A DNA stretch of 64,000 nucleotides, taken from Methylacidiphilum kamchatkense Kam1 (GTDB taxonomy: Bacteria > Verrucomicrobiota > Verrucomicrobiia > Methylacidiphilales > Methylacidiphilaceae). Under the pieces are notes generated by a model. The model was not told where the DNA came from. It did no database searches and saw nothing but the letters and a program-made list of their open reading frames with translations. Positions 9,328-18,677 of the stretch are shown here, one piece after another (position 1 is the first letter of the stretch; every line of letters starts with the position of its first letter). The stretch is taken from contig NZ_CP037899.1 in assembly GCF_007475525.1 (NCBI RefSeq), positions 1,364,001-1,428,000 of the forward strand, given 5' to 3'. The translations under genes were made by a program, and so were the position numbers.

Positions 9328-10500
9328 TTAAAACTTCCCTTGGACACTGAAAAGAAAATACCTTTCTGGAATCTGTAAGGCTTCGTACTTCAAGTTTGGA
9401 TCACCCAGTCGATATTTCATATCCAATCTAGCCGAAAAGTCCTTCGAAAGTTGAACTTGTGGCCCAATTGATAGAAAAAGCCTACTGCCCTGATCTGTAT
9501 CTAGCAAGCTTTGAGAGCCAGCTGTATAATTACAATCCTGAAAGTCTGTCCCTAAGTTGAGTGCCGCTTTCGAAGAAACTTTCTGTTTCCATTCTCCAAA
9601 GATATCCTTGAAATTTTCTGATCCATATCCTTGAGTGTACAGCAACTCAGAAGCAGAGGCTCCTATAGAAAAGAGACTATTTCGATCAACAAACCAATTT
9701 AAGCCGCTTTTCACACTGGGTATGGTCCAACCATAGTAGTAGTTGAAATTCTCAAAACCAGACATAGCAGTGTTTTTATCCATGGAACTTTCGGTCCAAA
9801 AGGTCAATGGAGTATTTTTTATTGGCTGCTCCATCCTAACTGCTAAAAGCGAGTCTGATTGATTATATAAATAAGACCAATTGGGAATCATCATCCCATA
9901 CTGATTGACATTGTTAGCTACAGATATAGAAAAAGTGGTAAGCGTTTTTGCTTGATACGAAAAATCCATTCCAGTCCCTTCTGTCATAAATTCATAGGTT
10001 TGCCAGTTATTAAAAGTAGAAGTTTGATTGATCCAACCCTTAGCTGAAAATTGATCAAGATTCCAGGACATGGAAGCTGTGTTTGTGGACATAAGATTAC
10101 CAATCATTGGAGAAAGAGAAGCAAAGGGAAAAATCGCTGCTTGTCCTCCACTCAGAGGCGCAACATTTTGAATAGCAGTCGAAGGACTCAACACTATAGA
10201 TAAAGATTCTGTTGGCTTACTCTCAAAAGTTATCCCATAACTGTCTTGATCTTCAACGAGCTCAAAATTTTTTCCTCCAGAAGAAATAAAATTCGAATTT
10301 CCAGAAGAGAGATTAGAAAATATCCTTGTTTTGGAATTCCGATAAAGGCTCTTATCAGAAAAGAGGATCGGGGACTGAAAGATTGCTCGTAAGTCTTTTT
10401 CTTTGAGTGGAATTTCATCATCATATAAGGATTGCCCTTTTAGGGGCTGCAAAAAAAGAAGGAAACAACAAAGAAAGAAGGGATTTCTCCAAAGAGTCAC
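9328..10500 (-). CDS. Secreted or outer-membrane beta-barrel-like protein, unknown function
   Basis: The family is not recognised. After a GTG start at 10500 the protein opens with a signal-like segment (WRNPFFLCCFLLFLQPLKG), followed by about 360 residues rich in Ser, Asn, Gln, aromatic and alternating polar/hydrophobic stretches, and it ends in ...YFLFSVQGKF. A terminal phenylalanine after alternating hydrophobics is the usual signal for outer-membrane barrel assembly. The open frame continues upstream into mdh on the other strand, but that part has no coding character, so the GTG start was chosen; no strong ribosome site marks it. Confidence 0.6.
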   Translation of the reverse strand: MTLWRNPFFLCCFLLFLQPLKGQSLYDDEIPLKEKDLRAIFQSPILFSDKSLYRNSKTRIFSNLSSGNSNFISSGGKNFELVEDQDSYGITFESKPTESLSIVLSPSTAIQNVAPLSGGQAAIFPFASLSPMIGNLMSTNTASMSWNLDQFSAKGWINQTSTFNNWQTYEFMTEGTGMDFSYQAKTLTTFSISVANNVNQYGMMIPNWSYLYNQSDSLLAVRMEQPIKNTPLTFWTESSMDKNTAMSGFENFNYYYGWTIPSVKSGLNWFVDRNSLFSIGASASELLYTQGYGSENFKDIFGEWKQKVSSKAALNLGTDFQDCNYTAGSQSLLDTDQGSRLFLSIGPQVQLSKDFSARLDMKYRLGDPNLKYEALQIPERYFLFSVQGKF

Positions 10501-10612
10501 ATCAAATATTTTGTTGTAATACAAAAAATATTCAAATGCATTTTCCCAACAGAATGAGATTAAACTTAAAAAAAATTTTGTCTTTCTTTGAAAAGCGTTC
10601 TTAAATGGTAAA

Positions 10613-11535
10613 ATGAAAATATCAGTCATCGGCGCCGGTTTTGTTGGGGCTACGACAGCCCAAAGAATCTGGGAAAAAAACCTAGGAGATGTTATTCTCC
10701 ATGATATTATCGAGGGGATGCCACAAGGCAAAGCCTTAGATATGATGGAGTCTGCTCCATTACTTGGAGTTGAATCAAAGATTGTCGGAACGAATCTGTT
10801 TGAAGATTGTGCCAATTCAGATATTTATGTCATTACTAGCGGATTAGCTCGACAGCCTGGCATGTCCAGAGAAGATTTACTCAACAGAAATGCGGAAATC
10901 GCCAGTGGGGTTGCCGAAAATATTGCACGGTTTTCCAAAAACCCAATAGTGATAGTAGTCTCTAATCCGGTCGATGTGTTGACCTATCTTATCGCCCTTA
11001 AAACGAAGCTTCCTAAAAACAGAGTGATGGGAATGGCTGGGGTTTTGGATTCTGCTCGATTTCGTTATTTCATCGCCTCAGAACTTGGGATAGCTCCTCA
11101 GGAAGTCCAAGCAATGGTGTTAGGTGGACATGGAGATGAAATGGTTCCTTTACCAAGGTTCGCAACGGTCTCTGGGGTGAGTATCGAACATTTCCTTTCT
11201 AAAGAGAAAATAGAACAGCTTATTAAAAGAACACGGGATGGAGGAGCCGAAATCGTCCAGCTTTTGAAAAAAGGAAGTGCTTATTACGCTCCTTCTGCAG
11301 CAATACTTGAAATGGTAGAAAGTATTGTCAAAGATCAAAAAGGTTGTTACCCTGCTCTGCCTGGTGTGAAGGTCAATACGGAATCACTGGTCAATATGTG
11401 GGCGTTCCAGTGGTCCTCGGAAAAAATGGAATAGAAAAAATAGTAGAGCTTCCTTTGAGAGAAGATGAACTTTTGGCATTACAACAAAGCGCTCGACATG
11501 TCGCTTCTAATATCAAAAAATTAAATCTTTCTTAG
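10613..11535 (+). CDS. mdh: Malate dehydrogenase, frame broken near the C-terminus
   Basis: NAD-dependent malate/oxaloacetate enzyme of the LDH-like type. The first frame (10613-11434) gives GAGFVGATTAQ for NAD binding, the malate-selecting ARQPGMSREDLL and the catalytic histidine in LGGHGDEM. It then goes wrong after IVKDQK. The expected continuation (LLPCSAWCEGQYGITG, then YVGVPVVLGKNGIEKI) is present in another frame up to 11535. Adding one A to the A5 run at 11337-11341 joins the two perfectly, giving a normal-length protein of about 307 aa. A homopolymer error in the assembly is more likely than loss of this central enzyme. Confidence 0.9.
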
Positions 11536-11613
11536 TAAAGAAAGTACTATATCCAACTTTTTTTATTGTTAATAACCCTTTTGGTTCTGCTTCTGTGCAT
11601 CCCATTTAGATAA

Positions 11614-11646
11614 AGAGAAGAGAAAGAGCAGCTCTTTCTCTTCTCT
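11614..11646 (+). terminator. Perfect inverted repeat downstream of mdh
   Basis: AGAGAAGAGAAAGAGC (11614-11629) and its exact reverse complement (11631-11646) are separated by one base, so the RNA would form a long hairpin with a tight loop. It lies about 80 bp after mdh. A clear U run is missing, so it may be a transcript-stabilising hairpin rather than a true intrinsic terminator. Confidence 0.45.
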
Positions 11647-12253
11647 CTACCTCCTCAACAACAATCCATCGAGAACAGAAGCAAGGAAAGATAAAGAATC
11701 ATGCGCCAACGAACGCATTTTTAGCCGAACCCATAGGTTGTTGTTTGCTTGAGCTTGTTCCTTGCAACGGGGAGGTGGCAAAGCTTAGTGAAGTCCTTCT
11801 AGGTTGGACGATCAAGGAATAGGGATTGGATCAAAAGAGTAAAAATTAAAAGAAAATTTTCTTTCTGAGAGGATGGAGCAAAAAGATAAAAAACCTACCT
11901 CTTTAAACATTCTAACACGAGCAAACTAAAAATTGGCTGCCGATTTCTTAAGACTGTGGCAAGAAAAGCGTCCAAGCTAAGGGAGCGAGTAACATGTACT
12001 GTTGCAGGCATTAGATAGAGAAGTCTAATCTTATTCTAATACTTCAGTATCGGTTTGTTGGAGAGGTTAGAAAAAGAAAAATGGTAAACGTGATTTTTCT
12101 TATTACATCTCAAGTCACATCTACCCCTCAAAGGATAGAGAATCGATCTAAGTTATTCGATGTTTGCTTGGGAAAAGGCTTTATAGGTTAGAATGAGACG
12201 ACCAGGCCATTTCCTCTTTAGTTTCTGCCTAAAGATACAGTGGCAGTTACCAA
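11647..12253. other. Noncoding stretch without a recognisable gene
   Basis: About 600 bp between the hairpin behind mdh and the toxin-like gene. All frames on both strands are broken by frequent stops. The stretch is somewhat more GC rich at 11690-11830 than typical spacers here, which could mean old decayed coding sequence, but nothing could be matched. Confidence 0.4.
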
Positions 12254-12607
12254 TTAAGGATTGGTGTCAGAAAAAGTTAAGTTGGATCGGAAAAGAAAGT
12301 CCGCTAGGGTATTTTTGAGTAAAATTCTCTGCACTACTATCCCATAGTCAGTCTTTTCAAAATATATCCGGTATTCCTTGCATCGGAACCGATAGAGGGT
12401 TCTGTTATCTCTTTCCGCTTTGCTTAAACAATCTGAATGAGGGTTTGATAAGACTTCTGGGATCATTTCTAGACAATCCAGAATTTGAAACTGTACAGTT
12501 TTGGAAAGCTGAGAGAGATCCTGCTGACTTTGATGACAAAAAACAATTTGAAAGGGCTTCTTTTCCTCTATCCGCTTTTCGAACAATTTTTCAATATCAG
12601 TATCCAT
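12254..12607 (-). CDS. RelE/ParE-fold toxin-like protein without a visible antitoxin
   Basis: The 117-residue protein reads like the RelE/ParE superfamily: a helical N-terminal half with SQQDLSQLSKTVQFQILDCLEMIPEVL, then the beta strands LYRFRCKEYRIYFEK and GIVVQRILLKN, which match the usual Y-R-x-R-x-x-x-Y-R-I pattern. Members cleave mRNA at the ribosome or poison gyrase. No small antitoxin gene sits directly upstream or downstream, so it may be an orphan, or not a toxin at all. Family placement is moderate; activity is unknown. Confidence 0.6.
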   Translation of the reverse strand: MDTDIEKLFEKRIEEKKPFQIVFCHQSQQDLSQLSKTVQFQILDCLEMIPEVLSNPHSDCLSKAERDNRTLYRFRCKEYRIYFEKTDYGIVVQRILLKNTLADFLFRSNLTFSDTNP

Positions 12608-12647
12608 AGGCGGTCTTTTGTTTGTTTAAAATTGCTAAAAATTCTTT

Positions 12648-13970
12648 TTAATCAGATGGATATAATAAATATTTTTTTCTTTTTTCTTTAAAGTTTTCTA
12701 AATAAGGGATCCAATTATCCATAATAGCTTGAACCCTCTTTCCAGACAGGAGCTCTTTTCTAATTTCATCCGTCCCACAATAGCGATCAAAAAATTCAAG
12801 TTGTTCAGCCGTCAAAGAGGCTAAGGGATCTTGGTTTAGCTCTGTCATCATTTCTTGTAATAGAGTAAGACCTATTTCCACAAGTTTGACTTTAGAAAAG
12901 TCTTGAATGTGTATCTGACAACCACCCAAAGTTTTTCCTTGAAATTTTCCGAAAAAAGGCCAATAGAAAACTGGCCTGAAATAACAAAAAGGGATTTTTC
13001 TTTTATTCATGTTCCTAGCAAAAGTAAAAGGATCTATTTTTTGAGCCCCTACTAATTTATAAGGCAAAGCGGTTCCAATTCCGTTATTAAGCAGAGGACT
13101 TAAGCCTAAAAAAGAACTGATGGCAAAATAAAAAGGGCTTTCTTCATCAGTCAAGTAGGGAGAAAGGGGCATCCAAGGAAGCCCGGTATCCTTCCAAAGC
13201 ATATGCCTTTGCCAGTTTTTCATGGGGACAAGGGTGAGTTTCGGTTTTTTAAAAATCCAATTTTCTCCATTAATCATTCCAGCAATTTCACAGGGAGTCA
13301 TACCATGGATGTAAGGAATATCCCATTCATTATAAAAAGAACGAAAAGAGTTGTTAAAAGGCATCCCTTCAACACGTTCGCCTCCAAGGGGATTTGGCCG
13401 ATCAAGGACATAAAATTCTTTCCCATTTTCTCCCGCTGCTTCCATAGCCAATCCCATTGTGCTTAAAAATGTAAAACTTCTTGTCCCAATATCCTGTAAA
13501 TCAAAAACAAGAACATCTATATTGGCAAGCATGTCATCTGTTGGTTTTACTGTTTCTCCTTGGAGTGGATATACGGGAAGGTTTGTATAAGGATCAATGT
13601 AAGAAGCAGTACTTTGTTTATCTGAACCCATGCAATAGAGACCGTATTCGGGAGTAAATATGGCAACAAGATTTACTTGTGGACAATGATAAAAAAGTTC
13701 TAGAGTAGAAATTCCATTTTTGTTGACAGCCGAAAGATTTGTGATTAATCCAATTTTTTTCCCTTCCAAGCCATGAAAATGATTTTCCACAAGTACATCG
13801 ATCCCCAAATCGATGACTGTAGCTTGCAAATCATCCAGATAAATGGAATGTATTATAATGACTAATGTACAAAAAGACAAAATCAGTCGATGGATCGATA
13901 CGATGAGAACCTTCTTTTTTAATATTTCTTTAATGAACCCATTTACAATCCGATAAAGACTTTTCTCCAT
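12648..13970 (-). CDS. NamZ-type exo-beta-N-acetylmuramidase (DUF1343)
   Basis: Expected to remove terminal N-acetylmuramic acid from peptidoglycan fragments during wall recycling. Residues 22-44 form a signal-anchor-like hydrophobic segment. The DUF1343 body follows, with GLITNLSAVNKNG, IFTPEYGLYC, a strongly conserved LVFDLQDIGTRSFTFLSTMG, then VLDRPNPLGG and GMTPCEIAGMIN. Length (440 aa) is normal for a family member with an export signal. Its ATG overlaps the start codon of the divergent protease gene, so promoters must lie inside coding sequence or the true start is a little downstream. Confidence 0.85.
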   Translation of the reverse strand: MEKSLYRIVNGFIKEILKKKVLIVSIHRLILSFCTLVIIIHSIYLDDLQATVIDLGIDVLVENHFHGLEGKKIGLITNLSAVNKNGISTLELFYHCPQVNLVAIFTPEYGLYCMGSDKQSTASYIDPYTNLPVYPLQGETVKPTDDMLANIDVLVFDLQDIGTRSFTFLSTMGLAMEAAGENGKEFYVLDRPNPLGGERVEGMPFNNSFRSFYNEWDIPYIHGMTPCEIAGMINGENWIFKKPKLTLVPMKNWQRHMLWKDTGLPWMPLSPYLTDEESPFYFAISSFLGLSPLLNNGIGTALPYKLVGAQKIDPFTFARNMNKRKIPFCYFRPVFYWPFFGKFQGKTLGGCQIHIQDFSKVKLVEIGLTLLQEMMTELNQDPLASLTAEQLEFFDRYCGTDEIRKELLSGKRVQAIMDNWIPYLENFKEKRKKYLLYPSD

Positions 13971-14610
13971 GAACCCCTCTATCGATAGACTTTATCTTTT
14001 TCTTCTTCTTATTCCACTTATTACCATCCATGAGTTTGCTCACGCAATGGTGGCTACCCTTATGGGGGATAGAACCCCTAAGGAAGAGGGCCGCTTAACA
14101 TTCAATCCACTCGTTCATATGGACTTATTTGGGACTTTAATTATACCAGCTATCAATATTTTCCTACTCCCTGGAGGCTTTGGTTTTTTCGCATGGGGTA
14201 GACCCGTCCCTACTAATCCATCTCTGTTAAAAAACCCTAGACTACAAAGTATTCTTATTGCTCTAGCTGGACCTTTGGCTAATATAATAACTGCTTTTTT
14301 TATCCTTCTTATCGCCAAAGTGGTTATTCCACAAGATCATAAATTAAGCGAGCTTTTTGCCACTTTTGTCCTTGCCTCTATCTTTCTTGCCGTTTTTCAT
14401 TTGCTGCCTGTGATGCCTTTCGATGGATGGACAATCGTAAAAAACATTTTCAGAATCCCTGATCAGTGGGAACACCAAATGGGCATTTTCTGGTTCATTG
14501 CGATTCTTATATTTTTAAATCTCCCTCCAGTATATCACTTCTTAGAATTCTCTGCTTACCATTTGTTTATGTTGCTTAACCTGCTCTCCGGTTCTCCATT
14601 ACATAGATGA
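13969..14610 (+). CDS. Site-2 protease family membrane metallopeptidase (M50)
   Basis: Multi-pass inner-membrane zinc peptidase. The first membrane segment contains the zinc motif HEFAH (residues 21-25), and a later one has MPFDGW, supplying the third ligand (the N/D-x-D-G type motif). Four to five hydrophobic segments fit the compact, PDZ-less YwhC/Rip3 subgroup; length 213 aa is usual. The ATG sits just before the first segment, so it is probably right. It is divergent from the NamZ gene and is followed 24 bp later by the Mrp gene. The substrate is unknown. Confidence 0.85.
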   Translation: MNPSIDRLYLFLLLIPLITIHEFAHAMVATLMGDRTPKEEGRLTFNPLVHMDLFGTLIIPAINIFLLPGGFGFFAWGRPVPTNPSLLKNPRLQSILIALAGPLANIITAFFILLIAKVVIPQDHKLSELFATFVLASIFLAVFHLLPVMPFDGWTIVKNIFRIPDQWEHQMGIFWFIAILIFLNLPPVYHFLEFSAYHLFMLLNLLSGSPLHR

Positions 14611-14634
14611 AAAAAAACTAATGGATAATGTCTT

Positions 14635-15669
14635 ATGCCAGAATTAAAAAAAGAAGAAATTTTAAACCAACTCAGAAAAGTTCGGTACCCTGGATTTAGT
14701 AGGGACATCGTTTCTTTTGGTCTAGTAAAAGAGATCGAAACGACAGACGAAAGCATTTATATAAAACTCGAGCTTTCAAGCCTTAATCCAGATATTCCCG
14801 AACAATTGGAAAGAGAAATTAAAACCACCCTCTCGTCCATGACCGCGATTAGCAACATCCAGGTTGTCATCAAAAGACCAGAAGCTCCCCTAACACAGAG
14901 AATGGCTCCAAAAGGATCTGAAATCAAGCACATCATTGCTGTAGCTAGCGGCAAAGGAGGGGTGGGTAAATCCACGGTTGCAGCAAACCTCGCTTGTGCT
15001 TTCCATAAAATCGGGTTCCATGTTGGACTTTGCGATTGTGATATTTATGGACCAAGTATTTCCATGATGTTTGGAACGGTTGAATCACCTCAAATCTCTG
15101 TTGACGAGCAGCTCATACCTATCGAACGTTATGGATTAAAATTAATGAGCATGGGCTTTCTTCTTGAATCAGATCAACCTGCCGTTTTGAGAGGTCCGTT
15201 AGTGACTCGCTATACTCAGGAATTTTTAAAAAACGTCGATTGGGGAAATCTTGATTTCTTAGTGCTCGACCTTCCTCCTGGTACAGGTGATATCCAACTG
15301 ACAATCGTTCAAACCGTTCGTCTTTCGGGGGCAGTAATCGTTACAACCCCTCAGGAAGTAGCTCTTGTCGATGCAAGAAAAGCCGTATCTATGTTCAAAA
15401 AAGTCAATGTCCCAATTTTAGGAATTTTAGAAAACATGAGTTATTTCCTTTGTCCTAGTGACAATAAAAAATACGATCTTTTTGGTTCCGGAGGTGGCAA
15501 AAGGGAAGCCGAGAAGCTAAAGGTTCCATTCTTAGGAGAAATTCCCATAGAAGCTGAATTGAGGATTTCTTCCGATCATGGCATGCCCATCGTCTTATCA
15601 GACCCAGATAGACAAACAAGCAAGGTTTTTTTAGAAGCAGCTAAAAAAATTGTTGACTTTTTAAAATAA
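14635..15669 (+). CDS. apbC: Mrp/ApbC iron-sulfur cluster carrier ATPase
   Basis: Cytosolic P-loop protein that carries Fe-S clusters to apoproteins. Residues 1-85 are a MIP18 (DUF59) domain. The ATPase follows with the deviant Walker A ASGKGGVGKSTVAANLA, GLCDCDIYGPS, and VLDLPPGTGDIQL. The usual C-x-x-C of the cluster site is reduced to a single cysteine in NMSYFLCPSDNKKYDLFG, a variant that I recall from other bacterial lineages too. Length 344 aa is normal. It follows the M50 protease gene closely. Confidence 0.9.
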   Translation: MPELKKEEILNQLRKVRYPGFSRDIVSFGLVKEIETTDESIYIKLELSSLNPDIPEQLEREIKTTLSSMTAISNIQVVIKRPEAPLTQRMAPKGSEIKHIIAVASGKGGVGKSTVAANLACAFHKIGFHVGLCDCDIYGPSISMMFGTVESPQISVDEQLIPIERYGLKLMSMGFLLESDQPAVLRGPLVTRYTQEFLKNVDWGNLDFLVLDLPPGTGDIQLTIVQTVRLSGAVIVTTPQEVALVDARKAVSMFKKVNVPILGILENMSYFLCPSDNKKYDLFGSGGGKREAEKLKVPFLGEIPIEAELRISSDHGMPIVLSDPDRQTSKVFLEAAKKIVDFLK

Positions 15670-15764
15670 AAATCTAATGTGGCATTCTTAAAAAATACTA
15701 TAATTTCAATCGCAACTTTTGAATTATATTAGCTGAAAAATTTGTGGATCTTTGGAGGAGAGGA

Positions 15765-15929
15765 ATGGAGGAAAATAAAGAGATGGAGTGTATATCTGTA
15801 TTATTGAAAAATTCGACTCTTTATCGAGAATTTCTTTTGGAAAGAGAAGAAATTCTAAAACATAAATGGATTGAAAGCGAAAAAAGGGATATGATATTGG
15901 CTTTGAAAAAGCGCTTCTTGATTGGGTAA
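15765..15929 (+). CDS. Small charged hypothetical protein
   Basis: A 54-residue ORF with a good ribosome site (GGAGGA at 15754-15759) five bases before the ATG at 15765. An upstream in-frame GTG at 15744 is less likely. The peptide is helical, and rich in Glu, Lys and Leu, with no membrane segment. No family is recognised. The ribosome site and composition make it likely to be real, but its function is unknown. Confidence 0.45.
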   Translation: MEENKEMECISVLLKNSTLYREFLLEREEILKHKWIESEKRDMILALKKRFLIG

Positions 15930-16167
15930 TTAATCATCGAAGCAAGTGGCTGGCAAGTAGGAGAAAAAGTATGGAATCCTAAGCCAGCTGCTTTTTCGTA
16001 TTTATAAGCCAACTCTTTCTTTATTCCCGTTCCATTCTAATTTTCTTTTCTTTGATTTCATTTTGCGTATTTTATAGGGAAACTTTTTTCTTCCCAAAAT
16101 TTTAACTATATAACAATTGGCATTTTGTCTTTGTAGCCCATTCAAAGATTCCTGAGACAGATACAAA

Positions 16168-17591
16168 ATGGCTATGGAAATTTATATCGTTCAATCTGGC
16201 AAAAAAGAGGGGCCTTTTTCTATGGATGAGATCCTTCAGTTGCTAGAAAAAGGAACAATAAATACCCAAACCCTTGCATGGCACAAAGACCTTAAAGATT
16301 GGGAACCACTCGGAAAACTAATTCAGGAGGCTGAACAGGAAAAGAAGGAGCAAGTAGCTGAGGGAAAAAAAGCAGCTGAAACCAACAACCCAGTGTCTCA
16401 AACAAGTGGGCTTGATAAAGAGACTCCAACCGATCCTTTTCTTCAACTACTGAAGACTTCGCAACAGATTGCATTCTGGATGGATGAAGAACTTGCTTTG
16501 TATGGGACGAAAGCTTCTCATTCTAGATCTCATCCATTAGAAGCAACCGTTTGGCTTGAATATAGGCTAGAGTTTCCCCATCCAAAATCTAAAGACATCC
16601 TTGCTCGTTCCTCCGTTCACTTTCAGTTTATCTATACCCCTTTTCGGCAGTTTGAACAGGAAGTGGACATCACGATGGCCGTTATGGAACGTAAAAAACA
16701 TTTCCGAGTGGTTGACCTCAGCCAAGAGCATGTCAAACAGATAGTCAAAACTATCCTGATGAAATATCCTGATGTGGCTTCTCCTTTTTCTCTTTGTCAC
16801 TTTCATAAAAAAAGGGCATTTCCTTGGCAACTGTGGTTAGAAAAAAACAAGCTAGTCAGGCTCAAATCAATCGACATGATGACTTGGGTCAGATTATTGT
16901 GGATTCTTGGGCTAATACTTATTCCCTACTATGGAGTTGGTTTACTTTTCCTGCTTTCAGGCTGGTTCCTCTATCAATCTTCCTTTCATAATGGATCCTA
17001 TGTACTCCGATCAGCCTGGCCCTCTTTGCCTCCATTTTCCCCAAAGTCTTTGCTGCTTTCCCCATTGGTTTTGAAAGCTAAGGCTTCTACTTTATCCCTG
17101 CTCAAAGAAAGGCTAGAAACTGATTTTTCTCAAAACCTCCCTCCTTCCATAGAAAAATTACCCGCAGTCTACGAGGGTTTTTTTCAAAATAAGAATCTTC
17201 TTTTTTCAGGCTTTCTGAAACTTACGGCTTTATAGAATTGAAAGCCGAAAAAGAAGATTTACAAATCCAAATAGGGGCCTATGAAAATCAGGGGAAATGG
17301 ACAGAAAAAATTTCAGGCTATGGGAAAGATCTCTTTACTGGATCTCTTTGTATCCTTGTAGAACCGAAAGCAGATACAACCACTGAATTGCAAAAATCCG
17401 CCACGGAATGTGAAACCCTAGCTTCTTTTCTTTATTCTTATGTCATAGAAACAATAGAAAAACATTTCCAAACTCCCATTTACTCTCTGGGTATTTCCTC
17501 GAGCCGGGGCTTTCAAAAACATGACATAGAAAAAGAAACTACCATGAAGGATATCTTCCTAAAAATAACAAAATGGATATTCCCATTTTAG
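16168..17591 (+). CDS. GYF_2-domain membrane protein, frame broken
   Basis: The first frame (16168-17235) starts with a GYF_2 (DUF4339) domain: YIVQSGKKEGPFSMDEI and the tryptophans at residues 38 and 45, a fold that usually binds proline-rich peptides. A linker and a beta-rich region follow, then two close hydrophobic segments near residues 235-265. The remainder is found in another frame (to 17591). One extra T in the T6 run at 17201-17206 fuses both into about 474 residues reading FFRLSETYGFIELKAEKEDL across the joint, which looks more protein-like than the tail SGFLKLTAL before the stop. Alternatively a separate 117-aa gene starts at TTG 17238. Function unknown. Confidence 0.6.
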
Positions 17592-17622
17592 TATCCCTTT
17601 AGAAGCAGATTGAGAAGGCTCC

Positions 17623-18186
17623 TCATCGCAGCAAGGCTGTTATAAACACAACGAGTCCTCCTGTAGCTAGGCATATTGCTAAATACCATACCATTTTTTT
17701 CTTCATCAAGGCAGAAACAGAAGACAAAGCAATGCCAACCTGAACAAGAATTCCTGATATTCTGAAAATATGATGTTTCCTATAATATCGTTCGCTGGCT
17801 TTTACTCTTTCCTCAACCATTTCATCTAGCCGTTTTGCCTTTTGCTCTATTTCAATCTTCTCTTTCTGATACCTCTTCAGTTCCTGTTCAAATTCAGGCC
17901 GAGGATTTAAAATATTGGCAATACGATACCCCGTCTCTCTCATGGATTTTGCTTGAAAAAAATTCCACATATCCGTCGCTTTGTCCTGATAAAGAACTGC
18001 CTCATTACGCAATATAATGGCTTCTGTCACACTATTTTCCGAATCCGCCGTGACAATCGTTCCCAATACAGCCATCAAAATGATCGAAAAAGAAACATGA
18101 AATAGCCACTTTTCCTTTCTTCGATCTTCTTCTAGCTTTTCATTAATAATTTCGTACGCCTTCTCTTCAATTGATTTTTCTGTCAT
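17623..18186 (-). CDS. DUF4337-like membrane protein
   Basis: A 187-residue protein with one membrane segment at about residues 28-46, a long helical, charged middle (likely coiled coil, residues 65-130) and two hydrophobic segments at the C-terminus. The block NEAVLYQDKATDMWNFFQAKS matches the DUF4337 pattern of N/Q-x-A-x-D-x-W-x-F-Y/F-Q-A-K-S. The family has no known role. It stands alone, convergent with the GYF gene. Confidence 0.65.
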   Translation of the reverse strand: MTEKSIEEKAYEIINEKLEEDRRKEKWLFHVSFSIILMAVLGTIVTADSENSVTEAIILRNEAVLYQDKATDMWNFFQAKSMRETGYRIANILNPRPEFEQELKRYQKEKIEIEQKAKRLDEMVEERVKASERYYRKHHIFRISGILVQVGIALSSVSALMKKKMVWYLAICLATGGLVVFITALLR

Positions 18187-18406
18187 ATATAGAACAATCG
18201 ATTTTTTTAATATATTTAAAAAAAAGTATTACTTATTCTTTATAGAAAAAAATGGTTGTGATTCTTTTTAAAATATAGATAAAAAGATTTTCAAAAACAT
18301 TTTTCAAGTATTTTTCCTTCGCACACATTTTGAGTAAAAATTATATATTCTTATTTGCTTTTAATGTACTTTTATTCATAATATTTACTAATTAATGGAG
18401 GAATCT

Positions 18407-18631
18407 ATGAATATAAATGATATTATTGCCTTTTTGGTTTCTTCTATTGGTACACTCGTCGGATTTATCGTACTTTTCCTCCTTTTTGGAGGATGGATTC
18501 TGGCTCTTGTTGGTGCGACGGTGTTTAGTAGTTTTCTTGGTGCCAGCCCCTCCGAAAAGAAAATAAAGGAGCAGAAAAAGGAACCTCTACCGCTCAAAGA
18601 AGGAATGGGTTCGAGCTTTTCTTTAAAATAA
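18407..18631 (+). CDS. Small single-span membrane protein, unknown function
   Basis: A 74-residue peptide with one strong membrane helix (IGTLVGFIVLFLLFGGWIL) and a lysine-rich tail. A GGAGGA ribosome site (18397-18402) is placed for the ATG at 18407; the in-frame ATG at 18395 overlaps that site and is rejected. AT-rich sequence (18187-18394) upstream probably holds its promoter. Family not recognised. Confidence 0.55.
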   Translation: MNINDIIAFLVSSIGTLVGFIVLFLLFGGWILALVGATVFSSFLGASPSEKKIKEQKKEPLPLKEGMGSSFSLK

Positions 18632-18677
18632 AAGAAGCCTTTAAAGAAAGCATAAATAGGGCGAACAGCGAAAAGGT

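Noticed and set aside
10501-10815. Upstream extension of the barrel-protein frame into mdh
   Set aside because: It runs antisense through mdh, has no coding character, and the signal peptide begins later at the GTG 10500.
11325-11350. Programmed ribosomal frameshift in mdh
   Set aside because: No slippery heptamer plus downstream pseudoknot is evident, and the same kind of defect recurs in unrelated genes, so a base-calling error is simpler.
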